Shown here in pieces: positions 26,479 to 35,408 of a stretch of DNA of 64,000 nucleotides. The notes under the pieces are model-generated. The model was not told the origin of the DNA. It made no database searches and saw only the letters and a program-made list of their open reading frames with translations. The first letter of the stretch is position 1. The number at the start of each line of letters is the position of its first letter. This DNA comes from Verrucomicrobiota bacterium (GTDB lineage: Bacteria; Verrucomicrobiota; Verrucomicrobiia; Verrucomicrobiales; Akkermansiaceae), in contig JAFLEH010000014.1 of the NCBI GenBank assembly GCA_017301995.1, positions 1 to 64,000 of the forward strand, written 5' to 3'. The position numbers and the translations under genes were made by a program.

Positions 26479-27124
26479 TTTCGGTCTGCGGCGGAATTGT
26501 ATCGGAGTTTTCCCCAAGATCAAGCTGATCCCACAACAAGCGTGGATCGAAGCTGGTGGCGGCGAACATCGTGAGGACCACCACCCCGGCGAAGGCCAGC
26601 GCCCCAGAGCGCGGGGAAACGGTCATCACCGTGCCGAACTGGACCAGCGCCACCAGGATCGAAACCACGAAAATGTCCACCATCGACCACCGGCCGAGCA
26701 GTTCGGTGAGCCAGTAAATCCGCCCGAGCACCCGCGGCGAGGGCTTCACCCGGCCGGTCGCGGCGGCGCACAACCAGCCCAGCGCCACGATCTTGATCAG
26801 CGGGATCATGATCGACGCCACGAAAATCACCAGCGCGATCGGATAGGCCTCGCGCCGCCAGAATTCCACCATCCCTTCCAGAATTGTCGGCTCCATCACG
26901 TCGCCCCATTCGGTCATGGTCATCACCGGCAGCAGGTTGGCGGGTATGTAAAGCGCGGTCGCACCCAGCAGATAGGCCACCGTCCGCTGCACGCTGGCCG
27001 GCTTGCGGGTGTGCAGCGAGGATCCGCAGCGGGGGCATCTTCCCAGCGCCGCCGGTGAGACTTTTCCGCAGGAATGGCAACCCGCCAGCCCCTCGTCGAT
27101 CGCTTTGGGGAGATGGTCGCTCAT
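26471..27124 (-). CDS. pqiA: PqiA-like inner-membrane protein, second half
   Basis: 217 aa with a zinc-ribbon-like start ('CHSCGKVSPAALGRCPRCG') and four TM helices ('AYLLGATALYIPANLLPVM', 'IALVIFVASIMIPLIKIVAL', 'MVDIFVVSILVALVQFG', 'AGVVVLTMFAATSF'). It is one PqiA domain. E. coli PqiA carries two such domains in one chain; here they are separate genes joined by an ATGA overlap. It probably supplies the inner-membrane partner of PqiB. Confidence 0.87.
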   Translation of the reverse strand: MSDHLPKAIDEGLAGCHSCGKVSPAALGRCPRCGSSLHTRKPASVQRTVAYLLGATALYIPANLLPVMTMTEWGDVMEPTILEGMVEFWRREAYPIALVIFVASIMIPLIKIVALGWLCAAATGRVKPSPRVLGRIYWLTELLGRWSMVDIFVVSILVALVQFGTVMTVSPRSGALAFAGVVVLTMFAATSFDPRLLWDQLDLGENSDTIPPQTESE

Positions 27125-27774
27125 TCGTCGGCCACCTCCAGCCGGTCCCACAGTTCGTTCCGATCAATCCCGGCCACCGCGGCGGCCATGCACACCATCA
27201 GGCCCGCGAAGGCCCAGAATCCGACGCCGAAGACCAGTTCGGCCATCGAACCCAGCTTCATCAGGCTCACCAGCACGCCTAGCAAAAACACCTCGGTCAT
27301 GTTCCATGGCTCCGTGTGGGCGGTCCAACGGGCCACCACCCGCGCTCCGGGAGCGGCCCGCCCCCACAGCAGCGGCGCGTTCACATAGAGCAGCCCCACG
27401 GCCATCACCAGCGGCGCCACGGTTGTGAAAACGCCGACCCCACAGCCGATCACCACGCTGCCTTCGCGGATCAGCTCGTGGGCCGCGCGGTAGAGGCTCA
27501 GCTCGGTTTGCAGGCCGTTGGATTTCATCACCAGGAACGGAAACGAATGCGTGATGCCTATCAAAACCAGCGAGGCCAGCGAAAACGCGGTGGTCCGCAC
27601 CAGCGAAGCCGGCCTATTCTGATAGAGAACCACCCCGCAGCGGCGGCAGCGCGCGGCGGTGCCTTCGGGGACGGCCGGTGCCTCGTGCAGCGTGTCGCAA
27701 AAATGGCAGGCCACCCGGTGGGGACCGTTGGAGGGCTGCGGCCAGGTGGCGCGGGCTATTCGGGTTCTGCGCAT
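27121..27774 (-). CDS. pqiA: PqiA-like inner-membrane protein, first half
   Basis: 217 aa, first gene of the pqi cluster. A Cys4 motif 'CHFCDTLHE...CRRCG' (about residues 23-46) precedes four TM segments ending with 'GFWAFAGLMVCMAAAVAG'. The same domain recurs in the next gene, so the pair equals one split PqiA. ATG 27774 is chosen; sequence upstream in frame is GC-rich shadow of the fumarylacetoacetase-family gene. It starts 17 bp after that gene's stop. Confidence 0.87.
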   Translation of the reverse strand: MRRTRIARATWPQPSNGPHRVACHFCDTLHEAPAVPEGTAARCRRCGVVLYQNRPASLVRTTAFSLASLVLIGITHSFPFLVMKSNGLQTELSLYRAAHELIREGSVVIGCGVGVFTTVAPLVMAVGLLYVNAPLLWGRAAPGARVVARWTAHTEPWNMTEVFLLGVLVSLMKLGSMAELVFGVGFWAFAGLMVCMAAAVAGIDRNELWDRLEVADE

Positions 27775-27791
27775 GAGCCTCGATCTAACAT

Positions 27792-28646
27792 TCAACGCCA
27801 GACCACCACCCGTTGGACCAGTTCGCCGAGCCCTTCCACCCCGCATTCCACCAGATCGCCCGGACGAAGATAGCGTGGCGGTTTCATGCCCATGCCCACG
27901 CCCGCCGGGGTGCCGGTGGCGATCACGTCGCCCGGCAGCAAGGTCATGAAATGGCTGATGTGGCTCACCAGCTTGCGCACCGGATGGAGCATGTCGCCGG
28001 TCCAACCGTTTTGGCGGGGTTCGCCGTTCACCCGGCACCACAGCCGCAGTGCCTGCGGGTCCGCCACCTCGTCGGCGGTCACCAGCCAGGGACCCATCGG
28101 CGCGAAGGTGTCGGCGCTTTTTCCCTTGGTCCACTGCCCGCCTCGTTCTTTCTGAAACGCCCGCTCGGAGAAGTCGCAAAACGTCGAAAACCCGGCCACG
28201 CAGTCCAACGCCTCGTCTTCCGGCGCATAGGAGGCCGTACGGCCGATCACCAGCGCGAGTTCCACCTCGTAATCGAGCTTTTCCCCGCCTGGCGGGATCA
28301 CCACCTCGTCGCGCGGACCGCTCCACGCGGTGCTCGCTTTCATGAAAAGCGTGGGCTCCTCCGGCACGCCCTCGCCGAACTCCATCGCGTGGTCCAGGTA
28401 GTTTTTCCCCACGCAGACGATTTTCGACGGCCGTGCCACCGGCGGCCCCAACCGCAACAGCGGGTCCACGGTTCCACCGCCCGGACACCCCTCCGCCACC
28501 CACACCGCCAAAGCCTCCAGCCCGCCCGTCGCGAAAAACCCTTCGTCGTAGTCGCTGAACTCCCCGCTCGCGTCCACAATCCGCCCGTCGGGCAGCAAAA
28601 CCCCCGGTTCCTCACAACCCCGCTCCCCGAAACGCACCAGTCGCAT
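27792..28646 (-). CDS. fumarylacetoacetate hydrolase family protein
   Basis: 284 aa. An N-terminal small domain precedes the FAH fold: 'ICVGKNYLDHAMEFG', metal ligands in 'DYEVELALVIG' (two Glu) and 'STFCDFSER' (Asp), then 'LLPGDVIATGTPAGVG'. These motifs fit the ureidoglycolate lyase / acylpyruvase / 2-hydroxyhepta-diene-dioate isomerase group. The metal site is complete, but the substrate cannot be fixed from sequence. It lies upstream of pqiA on the same strand and may share its transcript without a functional link. Confidence 0.88.
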   Translation of the reverse strand: MRLVRFGERGCEEPGVLLPDGRIVDASGEFSDYDEGFFATGGLEALAVWVAEGCPGGGTVDPLLRLGPPVARPSKIVCVGKNYLDHAMEFGEGVPEEPTLFMKASTAWSGPRDEVVIPPGGEKLDYEVELALVIGRTASYAPEDEALDCVAGFSTFCDFSERAFQKERGGQWTKGKSADTFAPMGPWLVTADEVADPQALRLWCRVNGEPRQNGWTGDMLHPVRKLVSHISHFMTLLPGDVIATGTPAGVGMGMKPPRYLRPGDLVECGVEGLGELVQRVVVWR

Positions 28647-28734
28647 GCCCGGAGCTTAGCACCCCCGGACCCGCCCGGCAACAGCCAATGCGAACCACAC
28701 AGTGCGTTTCCCGCAACGCCTTGCCAGGAGAACG

Positions 28735-29024
28735 TTCACCGCCAAGACGCCAAGGCGATTGAAGATCGGAGATGGTGGATCGCGGATGCCGCTCACGGAG
28801 CGCTGACTTCAGTCGGCGTCTAACGGAGCGCGGACTTCAGTCCACCAGCCTGCCGGAGCAAGCTCTCCCCAGCCGGAAAAATTCACCGCCAAGACGCCAA
28901 GTTCGCCAAGGCGATTGAAGATCGGAGATCGTGGATCGCGGATGCCGCTCACGGAGCGCTGACTTCAGTCGGCGTCTAACGGAGCGCGGACTTCAGTCCA
29001 CCAGCCTGCCGGAGCAAGCTCTCC
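28735..29024 (+). repeat. two-copy direct repeat of about 134 bp in a non-coding spacer
   Basis: Copy 1 is 28735-28868 and copy 2 is 28882-29024, beginning TTCACCGCCAAGACGCCAAG and ending GGAGCAAGCTCTCC. Copy 2 has about 9 extra bases (GTTCGCCAA) near its start; otherwise they are nearly identical. Internally GGAGCGCTGACTTCAGTC and GGAGCGCGGACTTCAGTC repeat about 30 bp apart. No coding frame is supported. It occupies most of the 564-bp gap 28647-29210. Confidence 0.85.
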
Positions 29025-29032
29025 TCCCCCAA

Positions 29033-29050
29033 TAACCCATAACCCATAAC
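29033..29050 (+). repeat. 7-bp tandem repeat TAACCCA
   Basis: Two and a half copies of TAACCCA immediately after the 134-bp repeat pair. The rest of the gap (29051-29180) shows no gene or clear signal. Confidence 0.55.
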
Positions 29051-29180
29051 ACCATTCGCCCCCCCGGCATGCCTTGCCACGGCCGATATTCCTTACGTCA
29101 ACCCCGGTTTTCCTCATGTCGGACCCGTTTTACATCCTATCAGCCCCCCTCAACATGATGTAAGATTGGGCAGATCCGGG

Positions 29181-29208
29181 AGCCGGACGCCCCATCGCGG
29201 GTCCGGCT
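29181..29208 (-). terminator. hairpin after alpha/beta-hydrolase gene
   Basis: Arms AGCCGGAC (29181-29188) and GTCCGGCT (29201-29208) form a perfect 8-bp GC-rich stem 2 bp past the stop of the minus-strand hydrolase. There is no T-tract on the minus side, so intrinsic termination is only possible, not certain. Confidence 0.35.
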
Positions 29209-29210
29209 AT

Positions 29211-29972
29211 CTATCCGGGAGTTTCCGGCAGGTGTTTGTGGATCCACTCCACCATTTCGGCGGTGAAGCGCGCCTGTTTGGCGGGGTCCGCTTTGCCGAC
29301 GACCCACTCGCCCAACCGGTTGGCCGGATCCTGGGCATCCATGTGGTTGGCCCCCGGGATTCTAACCGTCCGTTTTGGTTCAGGGATGGCGGCGGCCAGT
29401 TTCAGCGGGCTGCCGTTGGCATTCCATTCCGAGGGTTCGGCACAGACCGAGAGCACCGGAATTTTGAGCCCCGCCGCGGCCTTGGCGCCCATCCCCTGCC
29501 AGTCCACCGCGTCCAACAGCACCAGCACCCGGAAGCGTTTGTCGGCCGCGGCCGCGAGCAGCGCGCTCAACCCGCCCGCCGAATGCCCGCACACCGCGGC
29601 GCGGTCGGTCAGCACCCGCCCGTGGAGCGGACTTTTCGGATCCGTCCGCTGGCTGTCGGCCCAGTCAAGCAGAGCGATGAGGTCCTTTCCATGTCCGGCG
29701 TGATTGGCGAACCTCGCCAGCGTGGGGACCAGCACCACATAGCCCTCCTTGGCCAAGCGCCGGGCCTGGTTGGCATGAAACGCGCCCGACTGCGTGAAAC
29801 CGTGGGCGATCAGCACCACTGGCGCCGGCTTTTTCCCATCCGGGAGATACCCGTCCACCGCCATTTCCACATTTCCCTCCAGCCTGACCCGCGCCGCGAA
29901 CCGCCCGGCTTCCTCCGCGGAAAGCGCGGGAAACCCCAGCAGGGCGATCCATATGAGCACACAGCGCGGCAT
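29211..29972 (-). CDS. secreted alpha/beta-hydrolase (chlorophyllase/PETase-like fold)
   Basis: 253 aa from ATG 29972 (TTG 29996 also in frame). It has a signal peptide 'RCVLIWIALLGFPALSA'. The hydrolase core has 'VVLIAHGFTQSG' (oxyanion region), nucleophile elbow GHSAGG, an Asp after the sixth strand and 'PGANHMDAQD' holding the catalytic His. This is the poly-ester/chlorophyllase-like family of secreted esterases. Substrate unknown. It is isolated, divergent from the response-regulator gene by 110 bp. Confidence 0.83.
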   Translation of the reverse strand: MPRCVLIWIALLGFPALSAEEAGRFAARVRLEGNVEMAVDGYLPDGKKPAPVVLIAHGFTQSGAFHANQARRLAKEGYVVLVPTLARFANHAGHGKDLIALLDWADSQRTDPKSPLHGRVLTDRAAVCGHSAGGLSALLAAAADKRFRVLVLLDAVDWQGMGAKAAAGLKIPVLSVCAEPSEWNANGSPLKLAAAIPEPKRTVRIPGANHMDAQDPANRLGEWVVGKADPAKQARFTAEMVEWIHKHLPETPG

Positions 29973-30021
29973 CGCCCCTCCGTTTGCACGATTCAACCGC
30001 CCCCGGCAAGCCCAAAACCGC

Positions 30022-30044
30022 CCCGATTTCCCGATTTCCCGATT
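30022..30044 (+). repeat. 8-bp tandem repeat CCCGATTT before the two-component operon
   Basis: Nearly three copies of CCCGATTT, flanked on both sides by CCAAAACCGCCCC (about 30012-30024 and 30047-30059). It lies 38 bp before the response-regulator start, within its presumed promoter/leader. Confidence 0.55.
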
Positions 30045-30082
30045 GCCAAAACCGCCCCACGCGCTAGCTTCCCCCCTAGTCC

Positions 30083-30781
30083 ATGCACATCCTCATCGCC
30101 GAAGACGACCCGCGCAGCGCCGAGTTCCTTTCGAAGGGACTCGCCGAATGCGGCTACACGGTGGAGATCGCCGCCGATGGAAACACCGCGTGGGAACGGA
30201 TCCGGCAGTCAGGTTACGATCTGATCATCCTCGACGTGATGATGCCGGAAATGGACGGTTGGAACGTGGTGAAGAAACTCCGGGAATCCGGTATGGAAAC
30301 CCCGGTGCTTTTTCTAACCGCACGCGACACCGTGGCGGACCGGGTGAAGGGCCTCGAACTCGGCGCGGACGACTATCTGGTGAAACCGTTCGCGTGGCCG
30401 GAATTGGTCGCCCGCGTGCGCACCCTGCTGCGCCGCAAGGCCGCCCCCGGCGCCACCGCCAACACCACCCCGGACCTGGTCCGCATCGCCGATCTCGAAC
30501 TCGACCCCACGCGGATGAAAGCGCGGCGGGGAGGGCAGTTTATCGACCTCACCGCCAAAGAGTTCCAGACCCTGTTCTATCTGGTGAAACACCGGGGCGA
30601 GGTGGTGTCCCGCGCCATGCTCGCCAAGGACGTGTGGGAGATGAATTTCATCGTGGACTCCAATGCCATCGACGTGGCGCTGGGAAGGCTCCGCAGGAAA
30701 GTGGATGAAGCGTTTCCGCGCAAACTGATCCGCACCGTCAGGGGGGCCGGCTACACCCTGGAGGTGGGCGAAGATGCCTGA
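30083..30781 (+). CDS. OmpR/CusR-type response regulator
   Basis: 232 aa. The receiver domain carries the acidic pocket 'AEDDP', phospho-acceptor Asp51 in 'LIILDVMMP' and Lys in 'YLVKPF'. The winged-helix C-terminal domain (about 130-230) contains 'LTAKEFQTLFYLVKHRGEVVSR' and 'IRTVRGAGYTLE'. Closest in style to CusR/CopR regulators of heavy-metal or envelope stress. It overlaps the kinase gene by 8 bp. Targets are unknown; the surface protein and cytochrome genes immediately downstream are candidates. Confidence 0.92.
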   Translation: MHILIAEDDPRSAEFLSKGLAECGYTVEIAADGNTAWERIRQSGYDLIILDVMMPEMDGWNVVKKLRESGMETPVLFLTARDTVADRVKGLELGADDYLVKPFAWPELVARVRTLLRRKAAPGATANTTPDLVRIADLELDPTRMKARRGGQFIDLTAKEFQTLFYLVKHRGEVVSRAMLAKDVWEMNFIVDSNAIDVALGRLRRKVDEAFPRKLIRTVRGAGYTLEVGEDA

Positions 30782-32213
30782 CAAGCCGCGGCGGCGCTTC
30801 TCGATCACCGCACGCCTGGTAGGCGGCTACACCCTCGGCTGCGTCACCTGCCTGCTGGTGGTCGGCTGGCTCTCCAACCACACCCTGCGGCAGCGGTTTG
30901 AAAAGAAGCATACCGAACTGCTCGCCCAACACCTGGCGGAAATCAGGAAAACCATCGTCCTCTATCCGAACGATCTGCACGAGGTGGCGGAACTGATCGC
31001 CATCTCCTCCACCGCGCACCCCTCCGCGGGCTTTTTCGGCAGACTGAGCGACACCGGAAACCGTGAGATCGCCGCATCGCCCACCTTCGGCCTCGTCGTT
31101 CCGGCCACCACGCAGTTTCCTCCGCCGATTCCCGCGGAGAGGCCGCCCCAGTCGTCCGACCTCGTCCGGGTGACCACACCCGATGGCGAGCTGTTCCTGC
31201 TGTGCGCCAGCATCCACTGGACGGAGGACCGCCCGCACCTTGTCTATCAGGTAGCACTGAATGCCGGCCACGTCGAGGAGTGGCTGACCGACTATAACCG
31301 GATACTCGGGGTGTTCATCGCGCTGGCGACCACCGCGTCCGCGTTCTTCGGCTGGCTGGTGGCCCGGACCGGGCTCGCGCCCGTACGCTACATCACCCGC
31401 ACGGTGCGGAAAATCACCGCCGCCGGGCTTCACCAGCGGCTGGGGACCGAACCATGGCCTAACGAACTTTCGCCGCTCGCCGCGGAGTTCGACCGGATGC
31501 TCGAGCGCCTCGACGATTCATTCAAACGCCTTTCCCAATTCACCGCGGATGCCGCGCACGAGTTCCGCACGCCGCTCAACAACCTGATGGGCGCCACCAG
31601 CCTGCTCCTCAGCCGCGACCGCACCGCCCCCGAATACCGCGACGCCCTCGAACGCCACCTCGAACAATACCACCGGCTCAACCGGATGCTCGAAAGCCTG
31701 CTGTTCCTCGCCCGGGCGGACGGAGCGACCGAACCGCTCACCCTATCCCCCACCGACGCGGGCGCCGTGGCGCGCGAGATCGCCGAGTTTTTCGGACCCA
31801 TGGCCGAGGAGGCGGGGGTGTGCCTAACCGCAACGGGCGAGGCCACCCTGGCGGTGGACGAGGCTCTCCTGCGCATGGCTCTCATCAACCTAACTGCAAA
31901 CGCGCTGCGCTTCACGCCAACCGGAGGACATATATCAATCGTGTTGGAATCCTCCCCCGACAACGGAACCCTCATCCGCGTGGAGGACACCGGCTGCGGA
32001 ATTTCCGCCGAACATCTGCCGCATGTCTTCGATCGCCTCTACCGGGTGGACCCCGCCCGTTCCAGCGGCGGAGCGGGCCTGGGCCTCGCGCTCGTGTCAG
32101 CGATCATGAAACTCCACCACGGCACGGCGAGCGTGACCAGCGAACCTAACCATGGAACCGTCTTCCTCCTCCGGTTCCCGCCGGAATCCCGAAGTGACAT
32201 CCGGGAAACTTAA
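30774..32213 (+). CDS. CusS-type sensor histidine kinase
   Basis: 479 aa. TM1 is about residues 13-33, a periplasmic sensor spans about 34-175, and TM2 is about 177-197. HAMP and the DHp domain follow with phospho-accepting His262 in 'ADAAHEFRTPLNNL'. The HATPase domain shows the N box ('LINLTANALRFT'), 'VEDTGCGI' and 'GAGLGLALVSAIMKLHHG'. It is complete and paired with the regulator by overlap. The arrangement is that of heavy-metal sensor kinases, though no metal-binding motif stands out in the sensor part. Confidence 0.92.
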   Translation: MPDKPRRRFSITARLVGGYTLGCVTCLLVVGWLSNHTLRQRFEKKHTELLAQHLAEIRKTIVLYPNDLHEVAELIAISSTAHPSAGFFGRLSDTGNREIAASPTFGLVVPATTQFPPPIPAERPPQSSDLVRVTTPDGELFLLCASIHWTEDRPHLVYQVALNAGHVEEWLTDYNRILGVFIALATTASAFFGWLVARTGLAPVRYITRTVRKITAAGLHQRLGTEPWPNELSPLAAEFDRMLERLDDSFKRLSQFTADAAHEFRTPLNNLMGATSLLLSRDRTAPEYRDALERHLEQYHRLNRMLESLLFLARADGATEPLTLSPTDAGAVAREIAEFFGPMAEEAGVCLTATGEATLAVDEALLRMALINLTANALRFTPTGGHISIVLESSPDNGTLIRVEDTGCGISAEHLPHVFDRLYRVDPARSSGGAGLGLALVSAIMKLHHGTASVTSEPNHGTVFLLRFPPESRSDIRET

Positions 32214-32320
32214 CTTTATTGTCATAGGTAGGGTTTTTCTTGGCAATTCCGGCCGATTGACGCGAAGGTCAGTCTTTCCACCCGTACCGCACCCCGGATG
32301 GAATGCTTCTCGCCACCGCC

Positions 32321-35300
32321 ATGAAACCAACGACCTCCCCCGGAAAAGCCATCCTCGCCGCGCTGTGCGCCCTCGCGCTCGGTGTGACGCAATCGCTCGC
32401 CAGCGTCGCCTATGGCAGCATCAACAACTTCGATACGGTCAACGACACCGGACACGAGTGCCATGGCTTCGAGATCGAAATCGAGGACTGCCACAGCACG
32501 GACATTTCCTACACCTACGACTACAACCACTACGGAACCTCGAAGATCACCGAGGGAACCACCGCGGACGGTCGCCCGAAAACCCACATCCGCTGGGAGA
32601 GCAAAAAGAACCCGGACGGATCCTGGGCCTCCTACACCGCCATTCCGTCCGGCCCCATCGCCGCCACCGACGGCCACCAGTTCACCAACCCCTCCGTCAA
32701 TTTCGGGGGCGAGCATTTCGGAGTCGGCTACGGCGCGCCGGTCGGGGCCATCCGCTACAACTGGCTGATAGATGATGGTTCGGGAAATCTGATCAACGGC
32801 GGCAACGTCCAGGTGGCAACGCCCACCTTCGTGTATTACCCAGCGGTAGCCGCCCAACCGGCCCAGGTCCAGGCCGCGATCCAGCCGCCGGAACCGCCGG
32901 AGGTCCCCGTCAAGGAGTTCGGCCCACCGGTTTGGGTCAAGGAGATCCGCACCACCACCCATAACAACAACAAAGTCCATCTGCGCGATCTGGTTTCCGA
33001 CGATCCCGACGACGAACACGATAAAAACTGGCGCAACGGAGAACCCGATGAGGTGGAGGTGGAATGGCAGCTTCTGCAGACCGAGTATTCCAAGGTGAAC
33101 GGCGGCGTGAACGGCCTGCTGGAAGCCGCTCCCGAGGATCTCGACAACGGAGACGAAGTGGTCACGCGCCGCTATGAGTTCTTCGAATACACCGGCCCCA
33201 TCGACGCGGAAAGCGGAGAGGCCAAAGCCGGTTCCGTAGGGCCTGACGACATCCATGGCGTGGGTGTCAAAATCATCAACGGAGTGGAAACCGATCTATC
33301 CACCATTCCGGTCGTGGGAGAATACAAAGGTTCGCAAATGGCGGCGGTTGACGCCGACGGGCACATGGATCTGATCGATCACCTCCCGGAAGGCGAAGCG
33401 GGCCAAGCCTACGCCCCCCGCAAGCTTGTCATTGACGGACCCCAGGTCTGGATCACCTTTCTTGATGGAGCGCTGCCCGCCGGAATGGAGTATGACGAAG
33501 TCACCGGTATTCTATCCGGCACGCCCACCGAAAGCGGCGAGTTCCTGATCCGCGTCACCGCCACCGATTTCACCAATCCGGACATCGAGAAAAACTACAC
33601 CCTGCGGATCGCGGCCGCGGGCGCGGATCTCGCACCGGCCTGCCTGTTGGACACCGCCGCCGCCCCGGCGGGCACGGGTGTCACCAGCGGCGATGGCGCA
33701 TACGCTCCCGGTACCGCGGCAACCGTGGAAGCCATTCCCGAACCGGGCTATCGCTTCGAGAACTGGACCGACAACGGCCAAGTGGTCGGAACCGATCCGG
33801 TCCAAGCCGTGACGCTCGATGTGAACCACTCGCTGGTCGCCAATTTCGTGGTGGATGTTCCGCAGTGGACGATCACCACCAGCGCGTCCCCCGCCGCCAG
33901 CGGAACCATCACCGGCGCGGGTCCGGTGGCCGATGGTACCTCCGTCACGCTCACCGCGATGCACGCGGCCGGATATGTGTTCTCAAGCTGGACCGAAAAC
34001 GGCGTCCAGGTGAGCAACACCGCCACCTACACCTTCACGGCCACCGCCGACCGGACGCTGGTGGCGGTCTTCACCGAGATGCCAACCTACAGCGTCACGG
34101 CAACGCCTAACAATCAAGCCTGGGGATCGGTATCCGGAGCGGGCACCTACACCGGCGGCTCCAGCGCAACCGTCAACGCGATTCCGGCCGAAGGTTACGT
34201 TTTCTCAAAATGGACGGTGGGCGGCAACACGGTGAGCACCTCTCCCGGTTACACATTCACCGTGAATGCCAACAAGACCCTGGTCGCGAACTTCATCGAG
34301 GCGGGCTCCCAACAAATCATCGCCGCGGCACCTAGCAACCCCGCATGGGGCGGCGTCACCGGCGCCGGCAGCTATCTCGCGGGCGACACAGCAACCCTGG
34401 TCGCCATTCCGAATCCGGGCTACGCGTTCTCGAAATGGAAGGAAGGGGGCGCCACGGTCAGCACCTCGCCAACCCTAACGTTCACGGTCGGCGGCGGCCG
34501 AACCCTAACCGCCCAGTTCATCGAGGCGTTCGTCGTCACCGCCAATGTGTCCCCCCCTTCGGGCGGCACCACGGAAATGGACAGCCTCACCTACAAGACC
34601 GGAGAAAAGGCAAAAGCGCAGGCCACCCCTGCCGATGGGTTCACCTTCGCCAACTGGTCCGAAAACGGTGTGGTGGTCAGCACCGAAGCCGACTATTCGT
34701 TCAATATCACCGGAAGCCGCGTTCTGGTCGCGAATTTCACCGCCAATGCCGGAATCACCGTCACTGCCGCCGCATCCCCGGCCACGGGAGGATCCGTTAG
34801 CGGCGACGGCGTCTATCAGCCCGGCGATCCCGTCACCGTCTCGGCCGTTCCCGGCGAAGGCTACGCGTTCGTGAAGTGGACGATCAACGGCGCGACCGTG
34901 GGCACCGATCCGGACTACGGTTTCCTCGCGGACGCCAACATCACGCTCGTCGCCCACTTCGCGCCGCCGGTTGCCATCAACGCTTCCGCGTCACCGCCCG
35001 CCGGGGGCATCGTGGACGGGGCCGGCGACTATGCCGTCGGCGCCGAAGCCGCCCTGACCGCCATCCCGAATCCCGGCTACGCGTTCGTCGGATGGACCGA
35101 AGGCCCGGCCTCGGTTGCAGGCGGGTTGTATCTAACGTTCCCCGTCACCGCCACGCGCTCGCTGGTGGCCAATTTCGTGGAAATCCCGAAAATCGAGGCG
35201 GTTGCCGGCGCTCCGGGCAGCGGAACCCTGGAAATCACCTGGCCGGCGGCTGCCGCCGGATGGGTTCTGGAGGAAAGCGCCGACCTAACGAACTGGGCGC

Positions 35301-35395
35301 CTTCCGCCTTGCCGGTGGTCACCACCGGAGACACCAGCAAGGCCACCGTGCCCACCACCGGGCAAGGCCGCTATTTCCGACTCGCGCATCCCTAA
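32321..35395 (+). CDS. secreted InlB-repeat surface protein
   Basis: 1024 aa. The signal peptide ends near residue 28 (ATG 32321 preferred to 32303 because it starts the signal cleanly). A unique N-terminal region (about 30-360) precedes a putative-Ig module ('LPAGMEYDEVTGILSGTPTESGEF'). Then seven divergent InlB B-repeats of about 70 residues follow, each with a 'GYxFxxWTxxG' centre and an 'LVANF' end, and a C-terminal tail 'WVLEESADLTNW...YFRLAHP' typical of Verrucomicrobiota exported proteins. Likely cell-surface or matrix-associated. It is 13 bp upstream of the nine-heme cytochrome gene and probably co-expressed. Confidence 0.85.
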   Translation: MKPTTSPGKAILAALCALALGVTQSLASVAYGSINNFDTVNDTGHECHGFEIEIEDCHSTDISYTYDYNHYGTSKITEGTTADGRPKTHIRWESKKNPDGSWASYTAIPSGPIAATDGHQFTNPSVNFGGEHFGVGYGAPVGAIRYNWLIDDGSGNLINGGNVQVATPTFVYYPAVAAQPAQVQAAIQPPEPPEVPVKEFGPPVWVKEIRTTTHNNNKVHLRDLVSDDPDDEHDKNWRNGEPDEVEVEWQLLQTEYSKVNGGVNGLLEAAPEDLDNGDEVVTRRYEFFEYTGPIDAESGEAKAGSVGPDDIHGVGVKIINGVETDLSTIPVVGEYKGSQMAAVDADGHMDLIDHLPEGEAGQAYAPRKLVIDGPQVWITFLDGALPAGMEYDEVTGILSGTPTESGEFLIRVTATDFTNPDIEKNYTLRIAAAGADLAPACLLDTAAAPAGTGVTSGDGAYAPGTAATVEAIPEPGYRFENWTDNGQVVGTDPVQAVTLDVNHSLVANFVVDVPQWTITTSASPAASGTITGAGPVADGTSVTLTAMHAAGYVFSSWTENGVQVSNTATYTFTATADRTLVAVFTEMPTYSVTATPNNQAWGSVSGAGTYTGGSSATVNAIPAEGYVFSKWTVGGNTVSTSPGYTFTVNANKTLVANFIEAGSQQIIAAAPSNPAWGGVTGAGSYLAGDTATLVAIPNPGYAFSKWKEGGATVSTSPTLTFTVGGGRTLTAQFIEAFVVTANVSPPSGGTTEMDSLTYKTGEKAKAQATPADGFTFANWSENGVVVSTEADYSFNITGSRVLVANFTANAGITVTAAASPATGGSVSGDGVYQPGDPVTVSAVPGEGYAFVKWTINGATVGTDPDYGFLADANITLVAHFAPPVAINASASPPAGGIVDGAGDYAVGAEAALTAIPNPGYAFVGWTEGPASVAGGLYLTFPVTATRSLVANFVEIPKIEAVAGAPGSGTLEITWPAAAAGWVLEESADLTNWAPSALPVVTTGDTSKATVPTTGQGRYFRLAHP

Positions 35396-35408
35396 CCAGC
35401 CACACGCC

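Noticed and set aside
28735..29024. CRISPR-like array
   Set aside because: Only two long, nearly identical copies with a 13-bp gap; no short repeat/spacer alternation and no cas genes.
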